Notes under the pieces: model-generated
Database searches by the model: none
Seen by the model: the letters and a program-made list of their open reading frames with translations, nothing else
Told to the model about the DNA's origin: nothing
Assembly: GCF_009905375.1 (NCBI RefSeq)
Contig: NC_133650.1
Span: 147,702,567-147,766,566 of the forward strand
From: Apium graveolens
Lineage: Eukaryota > Streptophyta > Magnoliopsida > Apiales > Apiaceae
DNA: 64,000 nucleotides
Direction of reading: 5' to 3'
Translations under genes and position numbers: made by a program
In this document: piece by piece, positions 21,467 to 34,036 of the stretch
Layout of the letters: each line of letters opens with the position of its first letter
Position numbering within the stretch: the stretch's first letter is position 1

Positions 21467-24400
21467 TGTAATGCCCCCAAATCCGGGGTCAGAGAATTTG
21501 GTCGTCACTATAAAACCTCAATCCAAAGTAACCTGTTTAATCAATAATTAAATGCCAGCGGAAGATATTTAGCACAAATGACCCCAAACTAATCCAAGAT
21601 CTTTTAAGATTACAGTTCTAGAAACAAGAAATCCAAATTCCATCAATAAATTTTTCGCTTTCTTTTAAAACTCTTTTCAATAAATTCCAACTCAAAACTA
21701 AACCCACTAGTATAACTTCGAAATGAAGTATACTAGGCCCAAATAAAATACACAACGATAATATAATATAATATAAACAACTTTATACAATAAAACTTAC
21801 ACTAGCCCGCAAACCCTTGACCAATCACCTCCCAAGAGCTTCTTCTTTGCTTCCTCGAATTTCGTAGCTAAGCAGCGCAAGCTAATCCTCACTGGAGGTT
21901 AAATTTAAAAACAGGCAAGTATGAGCGGAAGAAATGCTCAGCAAGATCATTATAATATATATATATGGTTGTTTTAATATAAAACTGACATCTGTATTAG
22001 AGCAGAACATTTGAAATCATAATTGCTGAATCATAAAATTTTAGTTGAGGAATCTCAGATTTAATTCCTTAATTGTATTCAAAACCATTTTGATATTTTT
22101 CTTTTTAGTAAAATGCTTCAGCAATACTTTGAATCTTGACGAGAATAAAACTCGTAAAATAGTGTTTACGGAAATATCGTAAACCACAATAATAAGAAGC
22201 AGTGATTGTGGATTGAATCATAAACTTTACTCAAAACTGAACTCTTGAAATTAATACTTATTTTGTTATCATATCAAATTAGATATCACTACGAACTTTG
22301 ATGCTCACAATATCCCATACTGAAGTCAACACCAATCATTTGTACTAATACCACCTTTGATATTTAACAACAAACTAAGTATCAACATAAATCAAAATCT
22401 GAATCAAAACCGCACTTTACCATTATTCCAAAACAGAAACAGTTGATAAATCATTCCTCATAAGATTATCAAAAGCAATATAAAAATATCGTTTGGAACC
22501 AAATTATGCACTATGCTGTTCCTGATGATCAGTCATGAAACAACACCGGTATCCCGCAGCCATACCATTAATATAGGTACTACCCGTATCCCGAAGACAT
22601 ACGGTACCTATAGGGCGCCAGTTTAGGCATAACAAGCCTTGTAAGATATTACACTTCCGTATTACACTTCTGTATGATAGCTCACGCTGGATCGGTGCTT
22701 CGGCCTCTTACGCAATCAGTAACCATTCAATCTCAAAACCTTTTATTGAAAAGGGGTCATGATACTCGACACCCGAAATAATTTTATTCCCCCATTAACT
22801 TGGGTAGGAATATTCACAACCAAATCACTTTTCTCAAAATCCAAAACATTTATAAATCCAGTAATTGGATAAGTAAAATCACTTGACTATTTTGAATATA
22901 GAATAGCAGATGAGTATTTGCATAAACAGAATTATTTAATTCAGCGATATGTAAAACATTTATCTATTCCGAACAGAGAATAGGGAAAACAATACTTGCA
23001 TAATATGATTCGAAATAAACGTCACTTGAATGATAAGTGAAGTCAGGGGTACTTGCCTTTGGGTTTTAGCAGTTAGTCACACTCGCAATGACGCATCTAT
23101 TCTGACATTCTGTCTTAAAGTATCACTGTCTTTCTTTTCAACACTTCACCGATATGCTGCTCCTGCGATTGCTAGAAGCCAGATATCCAATGTCATTCCA
23201 TCTTATTCTTTATCCAACGTCTTGTCCCGATCAGCTCGAATCATCCGCATCTATAATTAAAAGATATAGCTTTAATTGTCTAAACGATAATCACTCCACG
23301 AACTACGCGTCAAAATCCTATCGTCTACCCATACGATAGCCCACACATAAATATAACAGACAATCACAGGACTCTTGATCTACATACACACATAATTCAT
23401 ATAACACGTAATCACATAACTCACGTATCACATAATTCATATAACACAGGAGTCGTTACGTTTAAAACTGAAATTGGGTCAAAATACGATTTATCGATCA
23501 ATAATCGACTTAGAATGACTTGTAAAACAAGTAACCTTTCGAAAAAAAAATGATTTGGGTCTCAAGAGTATTTTTAATGAAAGCGGAATATTTTTTTGAG
23601 TCTGTACGCGTTCGTTTCGTATTAAACGGACGAACGGTTTATTTATTATGAATTTTTGAACATTTTTCGGAATTAAAACAGGTCTCCGAATCATTTATAA
23701 CTAAATAATAGTGCTCAAACACATGAAATAATTTTATAAAAATTATTGAGCCTGGAAAATAATTTAAAATAATATTCTCTTCGAAATCGGACAACACCTC
23801 CTCTATTTCTCGGACTGCCAGTCGATATCATATGGACACAACCAACAACAATCAACACAATAATTTATATTTACGCGTATAAACACTCCAGAAATGAATA
23901 ACACGGCCACCTGAACCAAAACTCGGACCAAAAGTGACTTCTCCATCAATTTTTAAAAAATATGAAATAATTATATAAACACTAACATGCTATAATATAC
24001 AAAAGTACGAAAGCGGAATTTCGGAATCGTTATCCAAAATAAATTCTGATCACCCCGAAGAGAATATCTGATGTCCGGAAAATATCTCCAGAAAAATCCG
24101 AAATTAATAGCCATAGACATATACACGCTGAGATGTCATGTGGAGTAATTAATGCCTTCAAACTCCTTTTCTATGTCCCGAAAATAAATTAAAACGGAAA
24201 TATAACGGAAATATGCCCCGCAAATTTTCCTCTCAAAACCTCGCAATATATATACCTATGCGTATGTATCGAAGCGCTGATCGTTTATATATATACCAAT
24301 TGAAATTTGGATATACGGTTTGTAAGATATGAATTTTCGAAAATTAAAAGTATATAAACAGGGAGAGAGACAGAGAGACAGACAGGAGGGGAGAAACTGT

Positions 24401-25762
24401 TTTTGGGTAAAAAGGAAAGGGGGCAGGGGGGTTAACGCGGGTGGGGGTAGGTGGCAGGGGGTGGGGGGCGCTGTTTGACACGTTTTTGTTTTTTTTTTTG
24501 TTTTTTTTAACAGAGCACACCAACATATCCTTATTTATACCTGAAAATTTGTTTTGCCCCACATTTCTTAACTTATCGAATAAACGCGCCGGTAAATAAA
24601 ATCAGAAAAAATTACCAAACAAATTCTAAAATTCTCAGAATAATTAGAAAACTAGTAAAATAAAATTTTCATAATTTTTAAAATATTTTTGACTTGCGCT
24701 CTATACCCGTATTATACAATTTAACGAACCGAGCTGCACTTGAAACAAATTCAGAAAATCACGAAAATAGTCTTAAAATGTTACAAATATCCCGAAGTTT
24801 ATAAAAACATAAATTTCGAAATTTTAAAAAAAATTTTAAAATGTAATTTATACCCGCTTTTAGCAATTAAACGATTCAACGTGCGGATAAAATTAATCCT
24901 AAAAATTCCCAATTTTTTTTTAAAATTCTCAGAATATTCCAAACTTAAATAAATATGAGTTTCGTAATTTTTGAAGTATTTTGGAATTAAATACGGATTT
25001 TACAAATAAATGAAATCTAAAAATCATATAGGGCTAAATAATTGATGAAATATTGATTTCTAAATTTTATAAAATCCCAAATATAATTATTGTAATTATA
25101 AAACCATAAAAACAATTTTAGAGACAATCCAAGTATTTATGCAAATAAATATCCGAAAATAGATTACTTAGCTGCTAAGTAACTATAAAAATGATACAAT
25201 TTGATATCATATTTGGATAATCATCAAAACCGAGCTTTTTATAAAACACCATATACAAAAATAATGTAAAAATATCCCGTCTCTCGAGAATACGGATTTT
25301 GTTGATTACCGAAATAACTATCTTATCGAAAATCTTGCGCCGGGCCGCACACGGGTCAAACCGTAATCCGGATTGAAAAAGTCAAAACACGGAAAATGTC
25401 CGGAATTACCAGATTAGGTTAGGAAGGAGTTTTCGGAAGAGTTTCGGGTTGTAAAAACGTAAAAACGGTTGAAGTTGGACGATCCCCGGCTTTATAAAAT
25501 AATTTTGGTAATTACTCAAAAAATAATTAATAATTCATAACTCAATATAAAATCATCTAACAGTCCAAAAATTACCAGAAAAATATCACAATTATCTATA
25601 TTTTATTCTGGACATATAAAAATTCAAATACTCAAATAATATCACATCTAAACACCCAAACATCAATTCCACTTATCAGATAATTCACTAAAATTCACCT
25701 AAAATCACATAAATAATTCCAAATAATTATAAAAATAATATCTGAAAATATGGGATATTACA
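21467..25762 (-). mobile_element. solo LTR I (4296 bp, Tekay-like) in gypsy H
   Basis: The block starts TGTAATGCCCCCAAATCCGG and ends GGATATTACA, flanked by perfect ataga duplications, and carries no coding capacity, PBS or purine tract. Read on the minus strand it ends in a ccggatttgggggcattaca stretch, very like the end of the G LTR (ccggatctgggggtgttaca), so it is an LTR in minus orientation. Its length is close to the 4.1-kb G LTR. A single LTR with intact duplications implies recombination between the two LTRs of a former element. Confidence 0.82.
24386..24471 (+). repeat. G-rich tract in solo LTR I
   Basis: At least six runs of three or more G lie within about 85 bases of the plus strand, in an otherwise very AT-rich LTR. 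This satisfies a G-quadruplex pattern. The element's sense strand is the C-rich one. Confidence 0.75.
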
Positions 25763-25767
25763 ATAGA
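25763..25767. other. target site duplication of solo LTR I, right copy
   Basis: ataga, identical to 21462-21466. Confidence 0.88.
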
Positions 25768-25840
25768 TAAGGGCATCAGATTGATGCTAGCTCCTAAATC
25801 ACATAAACACTTGTCGAACAACAAGTTTCCGATGGTGCAA
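25768..25840 (-). pseudogene. Ty3/gypsy element H, protease active-site fragment
   Basis: It encodes GNLLFDKCLCDLGASINLMPLS, with Asp-Leu-Gly in the place of the usual Asp-Ser/Thr-Gly catalytic loop; an Asp-Leu-Gly loop is common in plant gypsy elements of this kind. In sense order it precedes 21461. At 25840 it stops abruptly against a truncated LTR of element G, so the upstream gag of H is missing from the window. Confidence 0.8.
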
Positions 25841-26456
25841 TAGTTCAAGTAGCTTTATAAATGATATAAGTGTGGTGAAGTATTGGTAACTTCATTCCTT
25901 GTTCTTACTTATATCTAGTAAGTAACTATCTTGCATACGATAAAGATTCTAGTAAGTATCCATTTAGATACTTATATTATTGTTATCACTATATATTATC
26001 TTGCGAGCTGTAAGGCTCACTCTTGCTTTATTTCTTCATCACACAACAACAGTTAGGAGAGATGGCCAGACTCCAGCAGACCCAGCGCAAGCACGTGGGA
26101 AGCGTCCCGCGTCTTCCCGATGATGTTGTGGCTGCTATAGCTGCAGAGGTAGATCTATTGGTAGATCAGGCATTCTACTTTTGAGAATCAATTATGTATA
26201 ATTATAACTTGTGGCAGATAATGGCAATTAACTGTAAATTTATCAAGTAATCGTTTTGGGTTGTAATAACTTTTAAATTGTGGATTCAAAGACTTGTACT
26301 TACTTCAATTTCATCTCTGAGACTATAACGGGTTGTGGTGTGTGTTAGTGTGGGGTCACAGCATGAGGTTATTTATTATTAATTAAGTGAAGTGATATTG
26401 TGGAAAGAAAGACCGTGACAACCCGGATCCCCGACCCCGGATCTGGGGGTGTTACA
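25841..26456 (+). repeat. 5' LTR of element G, last 616 bp only
   Basis: It corresponds to 35335-35950 at a constant offset of 9494, with one difference seen (agtaactatc against agtaattatc). The first 3.5 kb of the LTR is absent. It ends gggggtgttaca next to the PBS. Confidence 0.9.
26062..26184 (+). CDS. 40-codon ORF inside the G LTR (5' copy)
   Basis: ATG to TGA, starting MARLQQTQRKHVGSVPRLP and ending with an acidic helix-like part and AFYF. It is distinctly richer in GC than the AT-rich sequence around it. It lies about 270 bp before the PBS, so it would be in the 5' leader if transcription starts upstream of it in the LTR. The identical ORF is in the 3' LTR. I do not recognise the product. 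It could be a small leader ORF that affects translation, or chance. Confidence 0.35.
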   Translation: MARLQQTQRKHVGSVPRLPDDVVAAIAAEVDLLVDQAFYF

Positions 26457-26460
26457 GAAA

Positions 26461-26472
26461 TGGTATCAGAGC
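26461..26472 (+). other. primer binding site of element G
   Basis: TGGTATCAGAGC, four bases after the truncated 5' LTR, for initiator tRNA-Met. Confidence 0.9.
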
Positions 26473-27039
26473 CAAGCGTTATAAACCTCAGAGATGATGG
26501 GACGTTAAGATAATAAGTTAACTAAGATAATAAGAACTCTTGCCAAGTTCATAGTCGGGCTACCTAACGTAGCACTGACAGTTAAAACCCTTATGGGAAC
26601 CCTTATAAATATCGTGATAGAAGCGTAGTTCGTTATCGTAGATGGTAGCGGGACTCCGAACCCTGAGGTTGAGGAGCAACAGCGCGATGATGTTTATTAC
26701 TAATTGGAGATCGGATTGTGGATCCGATAGAGTGTCCTAATGCAGGACCGGATGATGTTGATATTGAGAATGTAACGGTTGAGGATGTTGTCCTAGAAGG
26801 GATAGTTGCTGAGAAGGATCCCATGGAGGATCCTGACAAGAATGAATAAAGGACCACTGATGAATTGATGACCATGGTTAGGTCGACTACCAGAGGTAGG
26901 ATTGGTCGGTCACTACCAGAGGTTTGTTCAAGTTTGTAAAGATAGTAGCCCCTTTAACGCGGCTTACTCATAAGACTGAGAAGTTCGAATAGGCAGAGAA
27001 ATGCGAAAGCAGCTTTTAAGAACTGAAGCGAAGGTTGGT
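26473..27039 (+). other. G leader and unassigned remnant
   Basis: This is the leader after the PBS and then about 500 bases with no recognisable domain. Short Asp/Glu-rich stretches occur in broken frames. Nothing else could be supported. Confidence 0.4.
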
Positions 27040-27680
27040 GACGGCCCCTATGTTGGCGTTGTCGGAGGGAAAAAGGAGATTTTGTGATTTGTAAGTGACG
27101 CTTCGCATAAGGAATTAGGGTGCTTCTTATATAGCACAGCAAAATAATCGCGTCTGCGTCAAGACAATTAAGGGAATTTAAAATTCGATATCCCCACCCA
27201 TGAGCTTGGGCTCGTGGTAATAGTTTTGCCCTAAAGATTGGAGGCACTACTTGTATGGAGAGAAGTGCGAGATTTACCTAAGCCATAAGTACTCTAGTAC
27301 ATTTTCCCGTAGAGAGAGCTCAACATACGCCCGAGGAGGCGGTTAGAGCTAATCAAGAATTATGATTGGGAGATTCTGTATCATTCGGGAAAAGCCAATG
27401 TGGTGGCTGTAGCCCTTAGTAAAAAGGAGAGACTCAAGATGATAATGTCTTTGGGAGAATTTATAAGAGATTTTGGAAATAGTAGTGAAGGTAACCGGAG
27501 CCGGTACCGAAAAGCTGTTTGAGATTGCAATGGAGACCGAATTATTGGAAAAGAGCATACGGTGCCAGAGAAAGATGATAAGGGAATAATGAGGTATTCC
27601 TATAGAATTTGGGTTCCGAAAGTTCAAGAGCATAAGGATGAGAACTTAGATGAGAGCCATAGTTTGAGGAATAAGATTTA
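27040..27680 (+). pseudogene. RNaseH-integrase linker remnant of element G
   Basis: Broken frames encode PMLALSEGKRRFCDL, then HYLYGEKCEIYLSHKY, then ILYHSGKANVVAVALSKKE, then DDKGIMRYSYRIWVP. These are the familiar landmarks of the chromovirus RNaseH and the start of integrase, in the correct internal order. Many stops and several frame changes separate them. In an ordinary Ty3/gypsy element this segment should lie well after gag and RT, but here it precedes the gag remnant. That points to a rearranged or captured internal region. No RT is recognisable upstream. Confidence 0.75.
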
Positions 27681-27839
27681 GAGCAAACCCTGAACATGAT
27701 AGTCAGGGAGGTCGCCATCAAGATAGAAGGAACCCATGACATAATGGAGTGGAAAATGAGGATTTTAAATTAAAAGATGACCCCAATTATGGGGAGTAGG
27801 ATGAAACATTTCATACTAAGGAAACAGAAAGTCGAGTAA

Positions 27840-28330
27840 AGAAAGGAGACCCGAGACGGTACTCCTATACGACAATTCATGGACCTGTCTAAACAGAACT
27901 TAGACTATTATCCCCAACCACCACCCTGAGGAATCAATGTGGTGTGAAATTCTTTTATAACCTTTAAATCGCTAAGCTCTCAGAGTTCCAAGGAGCAGGC
28001 TGACCCAGCCGAGGCAAGAGCCTGGCTAAAGGAAATATAGGAATCATTTGAGATTCAAAATGATTGATGAACCACAAAAGACCGTTTTTGTCACTTACCC
28101 TCCTAAGAGAGAGACCACCCGCTGGTGAAAGGCCAAGGAAGGCACGGAGCAAGAGATTATAATAAACTGATTTAAGTTCAGTCAATTGTTTTCAGGAAAG
28201 TACTTCCCAAGGTTATGGAGATAGTGTAAAAGCTTTAGAGCCAGAACAAAGGCAGACGAGTATGATGAATTATGAATCTAAGCTGTAAAAGCTGTTAAGA
28301 TTCGTTCTGAAGACGCGAATCCAGAATGAC
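27840..28330 (+). pseudogene. gag remnant of element G
   Basis: Pieces of a Tekay-type retrotransposon gag are visible: ADPAEARAWLKEI (27998-28036), a stop, then ESFEI, and further on KTVFVTYPPKRETTRW and a FSGKYFPR stretch in shifted frames. These match the usual order of the capsid domain. At least six stops or frame changes rule out function. It follows the RNaseH remnant, which is the reverse of canonical order. Confidence 0.72.
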
Positions 28331-31039
28331 GGGATATTTGAAATCAATGCTTATGTTGTGTTGGTTCATGAAATAATGATAAGAGAAAGGAAAATAAAAA
28401 GGAATTGAAGTGGAAAGGAATATAAAGGCAACAGAGTTTGAGGAATGATAAGGGAGTTGGGTATGAGGAAACCCTAAAGACTCATATTAATAGAAATAGA
28501 AAAGTATATGATCGTCAGGATGAGGGTGATTCACCATGAGTTAAAGTTGATGGTTGAAGGTATAGGAGATACATATATTTTATCCCCCGTAAGTTGGGAA
28601 GATTCGAAGAAACCTTGAGATAGTTCGAAGGATAAACAATGAGACGCGGATAGACTGAGGAGACAAGGAAGTAAGAAACTAGGAAAATTGGATGAAGGAA
28701 GTGACCTTCAAGAATGTGAAGTGTAAGACCGGTGGCATGATACCCAGAAAGGGAGACGCCAGGTATGAAAGATATCCCAACATTGAGGTGACTATTGAGA
28801 TAAACAACAAAAGTAAATAAAGATTTATTAAGAAGAAGTTCACGTTGAACACGACCAATATCTTCCAGATCATCCATGTGATCATTACCAAATCAGGAAA
28901 GAAAAGCGGATAACCATTTTTATCTTTTGAAGGCCATGTGGATTGACCTTAACTTGAATAAGGATGCTATTGTGAAATTCGGTATAGACTATCGAGGTGG
29001 AAATGATTGAATAAGATACCCTTAATAGGGATAGTATGAGTTTTGACAGTATGAATTGGAAAGGATTAAGGTAATAATAACCTTTAAGGATCAGTGGAGA
29101 AATTTTTCAGAAGTAAATAGACAATGGTTCTAGTATCAGTAAATGGTATTTTGATATGCCCTGTATATAGGGAATACAGGAGGAACGATTGAAGGATAAC
29201 CTTAGAGGTTTTACAAGGAGAAAGGAAATATTCGAAATTCTCAAGAATAAAAATGTTGATAAAGGAAATATGACGTAATTATATTGATGCCAAGTGAGGC
29301 ACGTGTTAAACCACGAGAAGGTATGGATCGAACCGGTAATGGTCGAAATTGTTCAGGGCAATTAGGACTTAAGATAAAAGATGTTCTAAGTATGATTGAG
29401 AGTCAGTCTTGACAGTGATTAGCCTCTAAAGACTGAGGCAATAACTTATGGAAAAATGGTGATTTTTTTTTACTCATCAGATTTTAGGGAAAGCATTTTC
29501 ACTCAAGCAGTGATCGGAAATAAGGTAGAAAATTTATTTGGAGGTGGTTAAAATGACATTGACTGTAAGGAAATTTTACTATCAGGAAAGGCCAAAGAGG
29601 TGGCCGACACTTTAAAGGTAAGTGGATAATTATAGGCGCGTGTGCCAAAAGAATACAGTGATGATGGTTAAAAATATGAAGGTTGAATTATGGTTTGGAA
29701 GATTGACATTCCTTCTGATGACTGTGCAATACCCAACCGTAATAGTAGTTGGTAAAGGTTTAATTCGTGTAATCGCCATGAGCGGGCTATCTATCTTAGA
29801 AGGTACTATCTTGAGAATGAGCCTGGACCATGTTTCAAAAGGACTAAACGAACCTTTGAGTAAGTCTTCTATTTAAGGCATATGGTTTAGAATGGTATTA
29901 ACCTGCTACCGTTGCTTTGATTGAAACTCTTCTGCAATTTTATCTGCTTCATGTCATGATGTATGTCAGGATCAGGAGTGTTCTTCATGAATCAGGAATG
30001 GTGATTATGTTACCTCCTTAGAAGGATTTGATACGAGATGTATGGACTCCATATGGTTAGCTATTAAGACTTCATGGAAAATGAATGACTACAGTAGGTC
30101 AGTGGTGGACCATAGTAAGGTAGCAATGATTCTGCGAGTAATGAGCTGATTACAACCGTGAGAGTTGTATTGGAATGGGTGTTGAGATTGAGTACCACTA
30201 ATCGGGTCGTGGTAGTGTATAAGTTATCATTGATAGACTAATTAAGTAGAGTGTCTACCTAGTGAATTATTATTCTTTCTTATCAATAGGGAGTCGTATT
30301 ATTATACGAGGAAGGTTGCGGTGCAAGCATATAATTCAAGTAACGATGATGTCTAGAATGAGATCCCAGATTCGATTTTCGATGTCGAGGGAGTTTCAAA
30401 GGTAATTGTGTATAAGCTCGAGGAAGAGCATGGGTCCATAGAATGATGGACGGGATAGCGAAAATATTTAGGCACGTGAAATGCGATGCTATAATACTTG
30501 ATGTTGATATAAATACATATATGTTTTGTTCTTCTATGACAAACCTCTATAGTTCAGAGGTAGATTCCAAGCCAGATATTTTATGGCAATAAATTTTTTT
30601 TTATGAATATACAATTCTCTTCAATTCGTTCTTTTCTCTTCTTTTCATTTCATGTAAGCTGAGAAGAACAACCCTTCCAGAAGGGGAGGTATTGCCGAAT
30701 GACTATCTATCTGTGTGATAGAAGCCGAGTAGGATACCAGCTATTGTTTAATTGCTTGTCAAGTACTAAAGGCTGGCCACCTTCTGTACTAACTATGCGA
30801 TATAACAAGTGTTCATGATCTTAGTGATCTCTCAACAAATTCCTTTACTTCTATTTGATTGATCAAATTTTGGAAAATAGAAACAACTGAAAAAGGAGTA
30901 ATAAAGTGGTGGTAGTATGCGGAATGGGAACACATTCGTGATACTAAGGTTGACGTGGTTATTAAAAGGTTATAGAACGCTAACGAGCAAAAGTATAACC
31001 AGTATAATATTAGGAACGGAAAGTAGTAGCGATTACGAA
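28331..31039 (+). other. unassigned decayed interior of element G
   Basis: This is 2.7 kb with no long open frame. Here one would expect zinc knuckle, protease and RT, but I could not find a protease loop, an RT YxDD box or a polymerase core. A short run resembling the KANVVADAL signature may lie near 29590. Purine-rich composition on the plus strand is the only consistent feature. Confidence 0.5.
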
Positions 31040-31842
31040 CTGGATAAGAATGGGTATTGAGAAGCAGAAGCTCTAATGCTAAAAGCAATAATGAGAGTCT
31101 GTGCAATAGACTTGAAAGAATTTGGAATGATCACTTAATTCGGATTGAGTTATCTTACGACAATAGATCATATGTCATTATCGAGATGTCGCCTTATGAG
31201 ATCCTTGAGGGAAGACAATGTCGATCTCCCTTATGTTAGGATGAAGTTGTAGAGCGCAAGATGCTCGGACCCGCAGTAGTCCAAAGGACCAGGGATATAA
31301 TAGATCTAATCAGAGGACAACTGGTAGTAGCCAGGAAGGACATACGAAGTATGTCGATTTGACACGAAAGGACAAGGAATAGGAAGTGGGGGACCTAGTG
31401 TTGTTATAGGTATTCCCTTGGAAAGGAAGGATGAGGTTCAGAAAGAAAGGGAAGCTAAGTCCACGAATTGTTGGACCCTTGGATATATTAAGACATATTG
31501 GGAAGATAGCATATGAGCTAGCCCTACCCCCGAATATGTAGCAAGTTCATAACGTGTTCCATGTATCAATGTTAAGGAAGTGTAATTCGGATGCCAGACA
31601 AATAGGGGCATATGAGCGCATAGACATGCAACCCGACGTAACCTATATGGAGCAACCAGGGAGGGTTATAGAGTGAAAAGGAACAAGTGCTTAGGAGAAG
31701 GATTATCAAACTAGGCAGAGTTTGGTGGTAGAACCACAATGTGGGAAAATTGACTAAAGAGTTAGAAGGCACAATGCTAGAAAAGCATCCCCAACTGTTT
31801 TCTATCTGATTCCGGGACGGAATCCTTTTAAGGAGGGGAGAC
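31040..31842 (+). pseudogene. integrase and chromodomain-like tail remnant of element G, with purine tract
   Basis: Broken frames encode the end of the integrase core (RIELSYDNRSY, EMSPYEILEGRQCRSPLC), then GPAVVQRTRDIIDLIRGQLV, the GPY/F-like region in pieces, and a tail with RIDMQPDVTYMEQPG and WWNHNVG-like residues typical of the C-terminal chromodomain-like module of Tekay elements. Order within the segment is canonical. The purine tract aaggaggggagac (31830-31842) directly precedes the 3' LTR. Confidence 0.78.
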
Positions 31843-33920
31843 TGTAATAACCCCAATTTTTGAGAAATTTTGAAACCCTTATGAATAGTGTTTTTGCTGA
31901 ACGAGAAAACTGTTCATGCCACGCTATGTAGGGGTTCTGTTATTGATCTTATGGGATATTATTAGTACTCTATGAAGTATATAAGTGTATGTAAAGATCG
32001 TCAGAATCCAATTCCGAACACTTGGTTTTTCCCGGAAATCCACAAGATACGGAGAGAATTGAGTATAAGGTAACAGGATAAAAAGGATTTAAATTAAAGG
32101 ATTAAAATAGAGGATCATAAAAAGGAATATAATGTATTGAGAAAGGTTAAGGGAACCTAAGTAATAAGATCCCGAGTATGATCCTTCAAACGATAAACGT
32201 GAACGAAAGTTAAGCGAACCGTATAACAGATCAGCGGTCATTAGGCAAACGATTAGGAAGTTAATCAAAGGGATTAGTGGGAATGATGTCATCCAACCAA
32301 TAGAAAGAGGACAAGGAAGGGAGGATGACATCATGAGGATGACATAAGCATGACATGGGAAGGAAGGAGGTGTGGTTGAATGAGAACCACACAAATTCAA
32401 GGGCAAGAAGGTAATTGACTAAAGCAAGCACAAAAACCAATCAACCAAGCCAAGTAAAATCATTTTCATCAAAAATCAAAAGCAACCAAGGCTTTGTTCT
32501 TGAAGCTCTCGGCTTTTTACTATTCATTAGGCAAGAATTTTCAAAAATTCAAGATCCAAGCTTCCTAAATTGGTGAGTAAATTCCCTAATCATCTTCATG
32601 CTTAGTTAGGGCTATACCATGAGTTTAAGCCATCAATTCCTTCTCAATCTTCTTCATTTAATCAGAGAAGAAGACTATGAATAGTGTTTTCAAGTTTTTT
32701 AACTTGAAGTTTTATTGTTTTTCTTGAAGATCCAAGCTTTCCTAAGACTTCTCAAAGCTTCTTAAGGCTTCCTAGCTCATCCCACCACTTCAAGGAAGGT
32801 ATACCATCTCCAAACCCTAGATTCCTATGTATTATAAGATGATTTTAATTGGTAGGATGATATTGTAGCTTGTTGTTGTGATTTAGAGTTTGGGATTTGG
32901 AATGGTAGTGAAATGGAATGGTAAATGTTGTGGTTTTGATTAAAAGAACTTAAGTATAGTTAAATTAAGCTTAGGCATAAGTATAAATGATTAAATTGAA
33001 TTGGTTGGGGTTGTTATGATGTGATGAGGATGGATGTTGGTTGTATGTTGGATTTGAGGTTGGTTTGTGGTTGGTTTTGAATGGTTAAAAATTGGGAAAT
33101 CGCGTAAACATAGCCGTCGTAACGTCCGATTTTCTGTAGACTGTTTTTGTGCATAACATTAGGACCCGAGAACCCCCTGCTAGATTATGACCACTGCCAT
33201 GTTTAGATAGCTCATGTTACGAGCTTCATTTTGATATGTAGTTCGTTCGATTCTGATGCACGGTTTAGGAGAAACGACCGTTTCAAGTAACGGCGTTTCG
33301 CGAACGAAACTTTTCCCCTCGCCTTACTTTGAAGCATAGGTTAAAGACCAAAAAGGGTTAATTAATGTATGAAACATTTATGGTAAGTTTTTTAGGTAGT
33401 TGGTAAGACACTCGCGAAGGAATCGCTTTAAAACTCGTAAAGGTTAAATTATTAAAAATGGTGGAGCCGAGGGTACCCGAGTGACTTAAGAGAATCAGTA
33501 AGCGCAAAACAAGCGTTAGAGTCTAAGTTAGTTAAAGTATAGATTTACAAGTGACTTTGGTTTAATTCCAACTTACTTGTTGTTTATAGGTTATCAGACT
33601 CGTCCCGAGCCTTTTATCACCCCAAGTCGCTCAGGCAAGTTTTCTACCCGTATAACTGTTGTTGTGATGTATATGTGTATATGCATGATCTTGCGATAAA
33701 TGCATATTGGTTATTAGCAAATTCTTGCGATATATTGTAGCATGTGATATGGTATATATGCATGCCTGTTTCATATTCTTGATTTATATATCTGTTGGTT
33801 CAAATGCTTATAGTTGCATAATACCTATGCTAGAGATAAGCGGTATTTGAGTTTACCCTTAGTATAGGGGATAAAAGGTGAACATTTTCTAAAACCGGGA
33901 GTCGAGGATCCCGAGTAGAT

Positions 33921-33922
33921 TT

Positions 33923-33957
<35 letters not shown>
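33921..33957. repeat. TA microsatellite
   Basis: About 37 bases of nearly pure (TA)n lie inside the G 3' LTR. Confidence 0.9.
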
Positions 33958-34036
33958 GGTTATAGTTTTCCAAACTATTAATCGAATAAGGTTTATTCGA
34001 TAACTTTAACTTTATTTTATTATTGTATATGATCTT

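Noticed and set aside
23030..23260. Small ORFs in solo LTR I
   Set aside because: They are short, overlap on both strands, show no domain, and lie in an LTR without coding potential.
21467..25762. Complete non-autonomous element (LARD or TRIM) instead of a solo LTR
   Set aside because: No internal PBS or purine tract and no direct repeat of its ends was seen. Its terminal sequence matches the G LTR end, and its length is that of one LTR.
28331..31039. RT and protease of element G
   Set aside because: No YxDD box, protease loop or polymerase core could be read in any frame. Only weak scraps were found, so no domain is claimed.
33921..33957. Replication origin or matrix attachment site at the TA tract
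   Set aside because: It is a simple microsatellite inside an LTR, and nothing else supports such a role.
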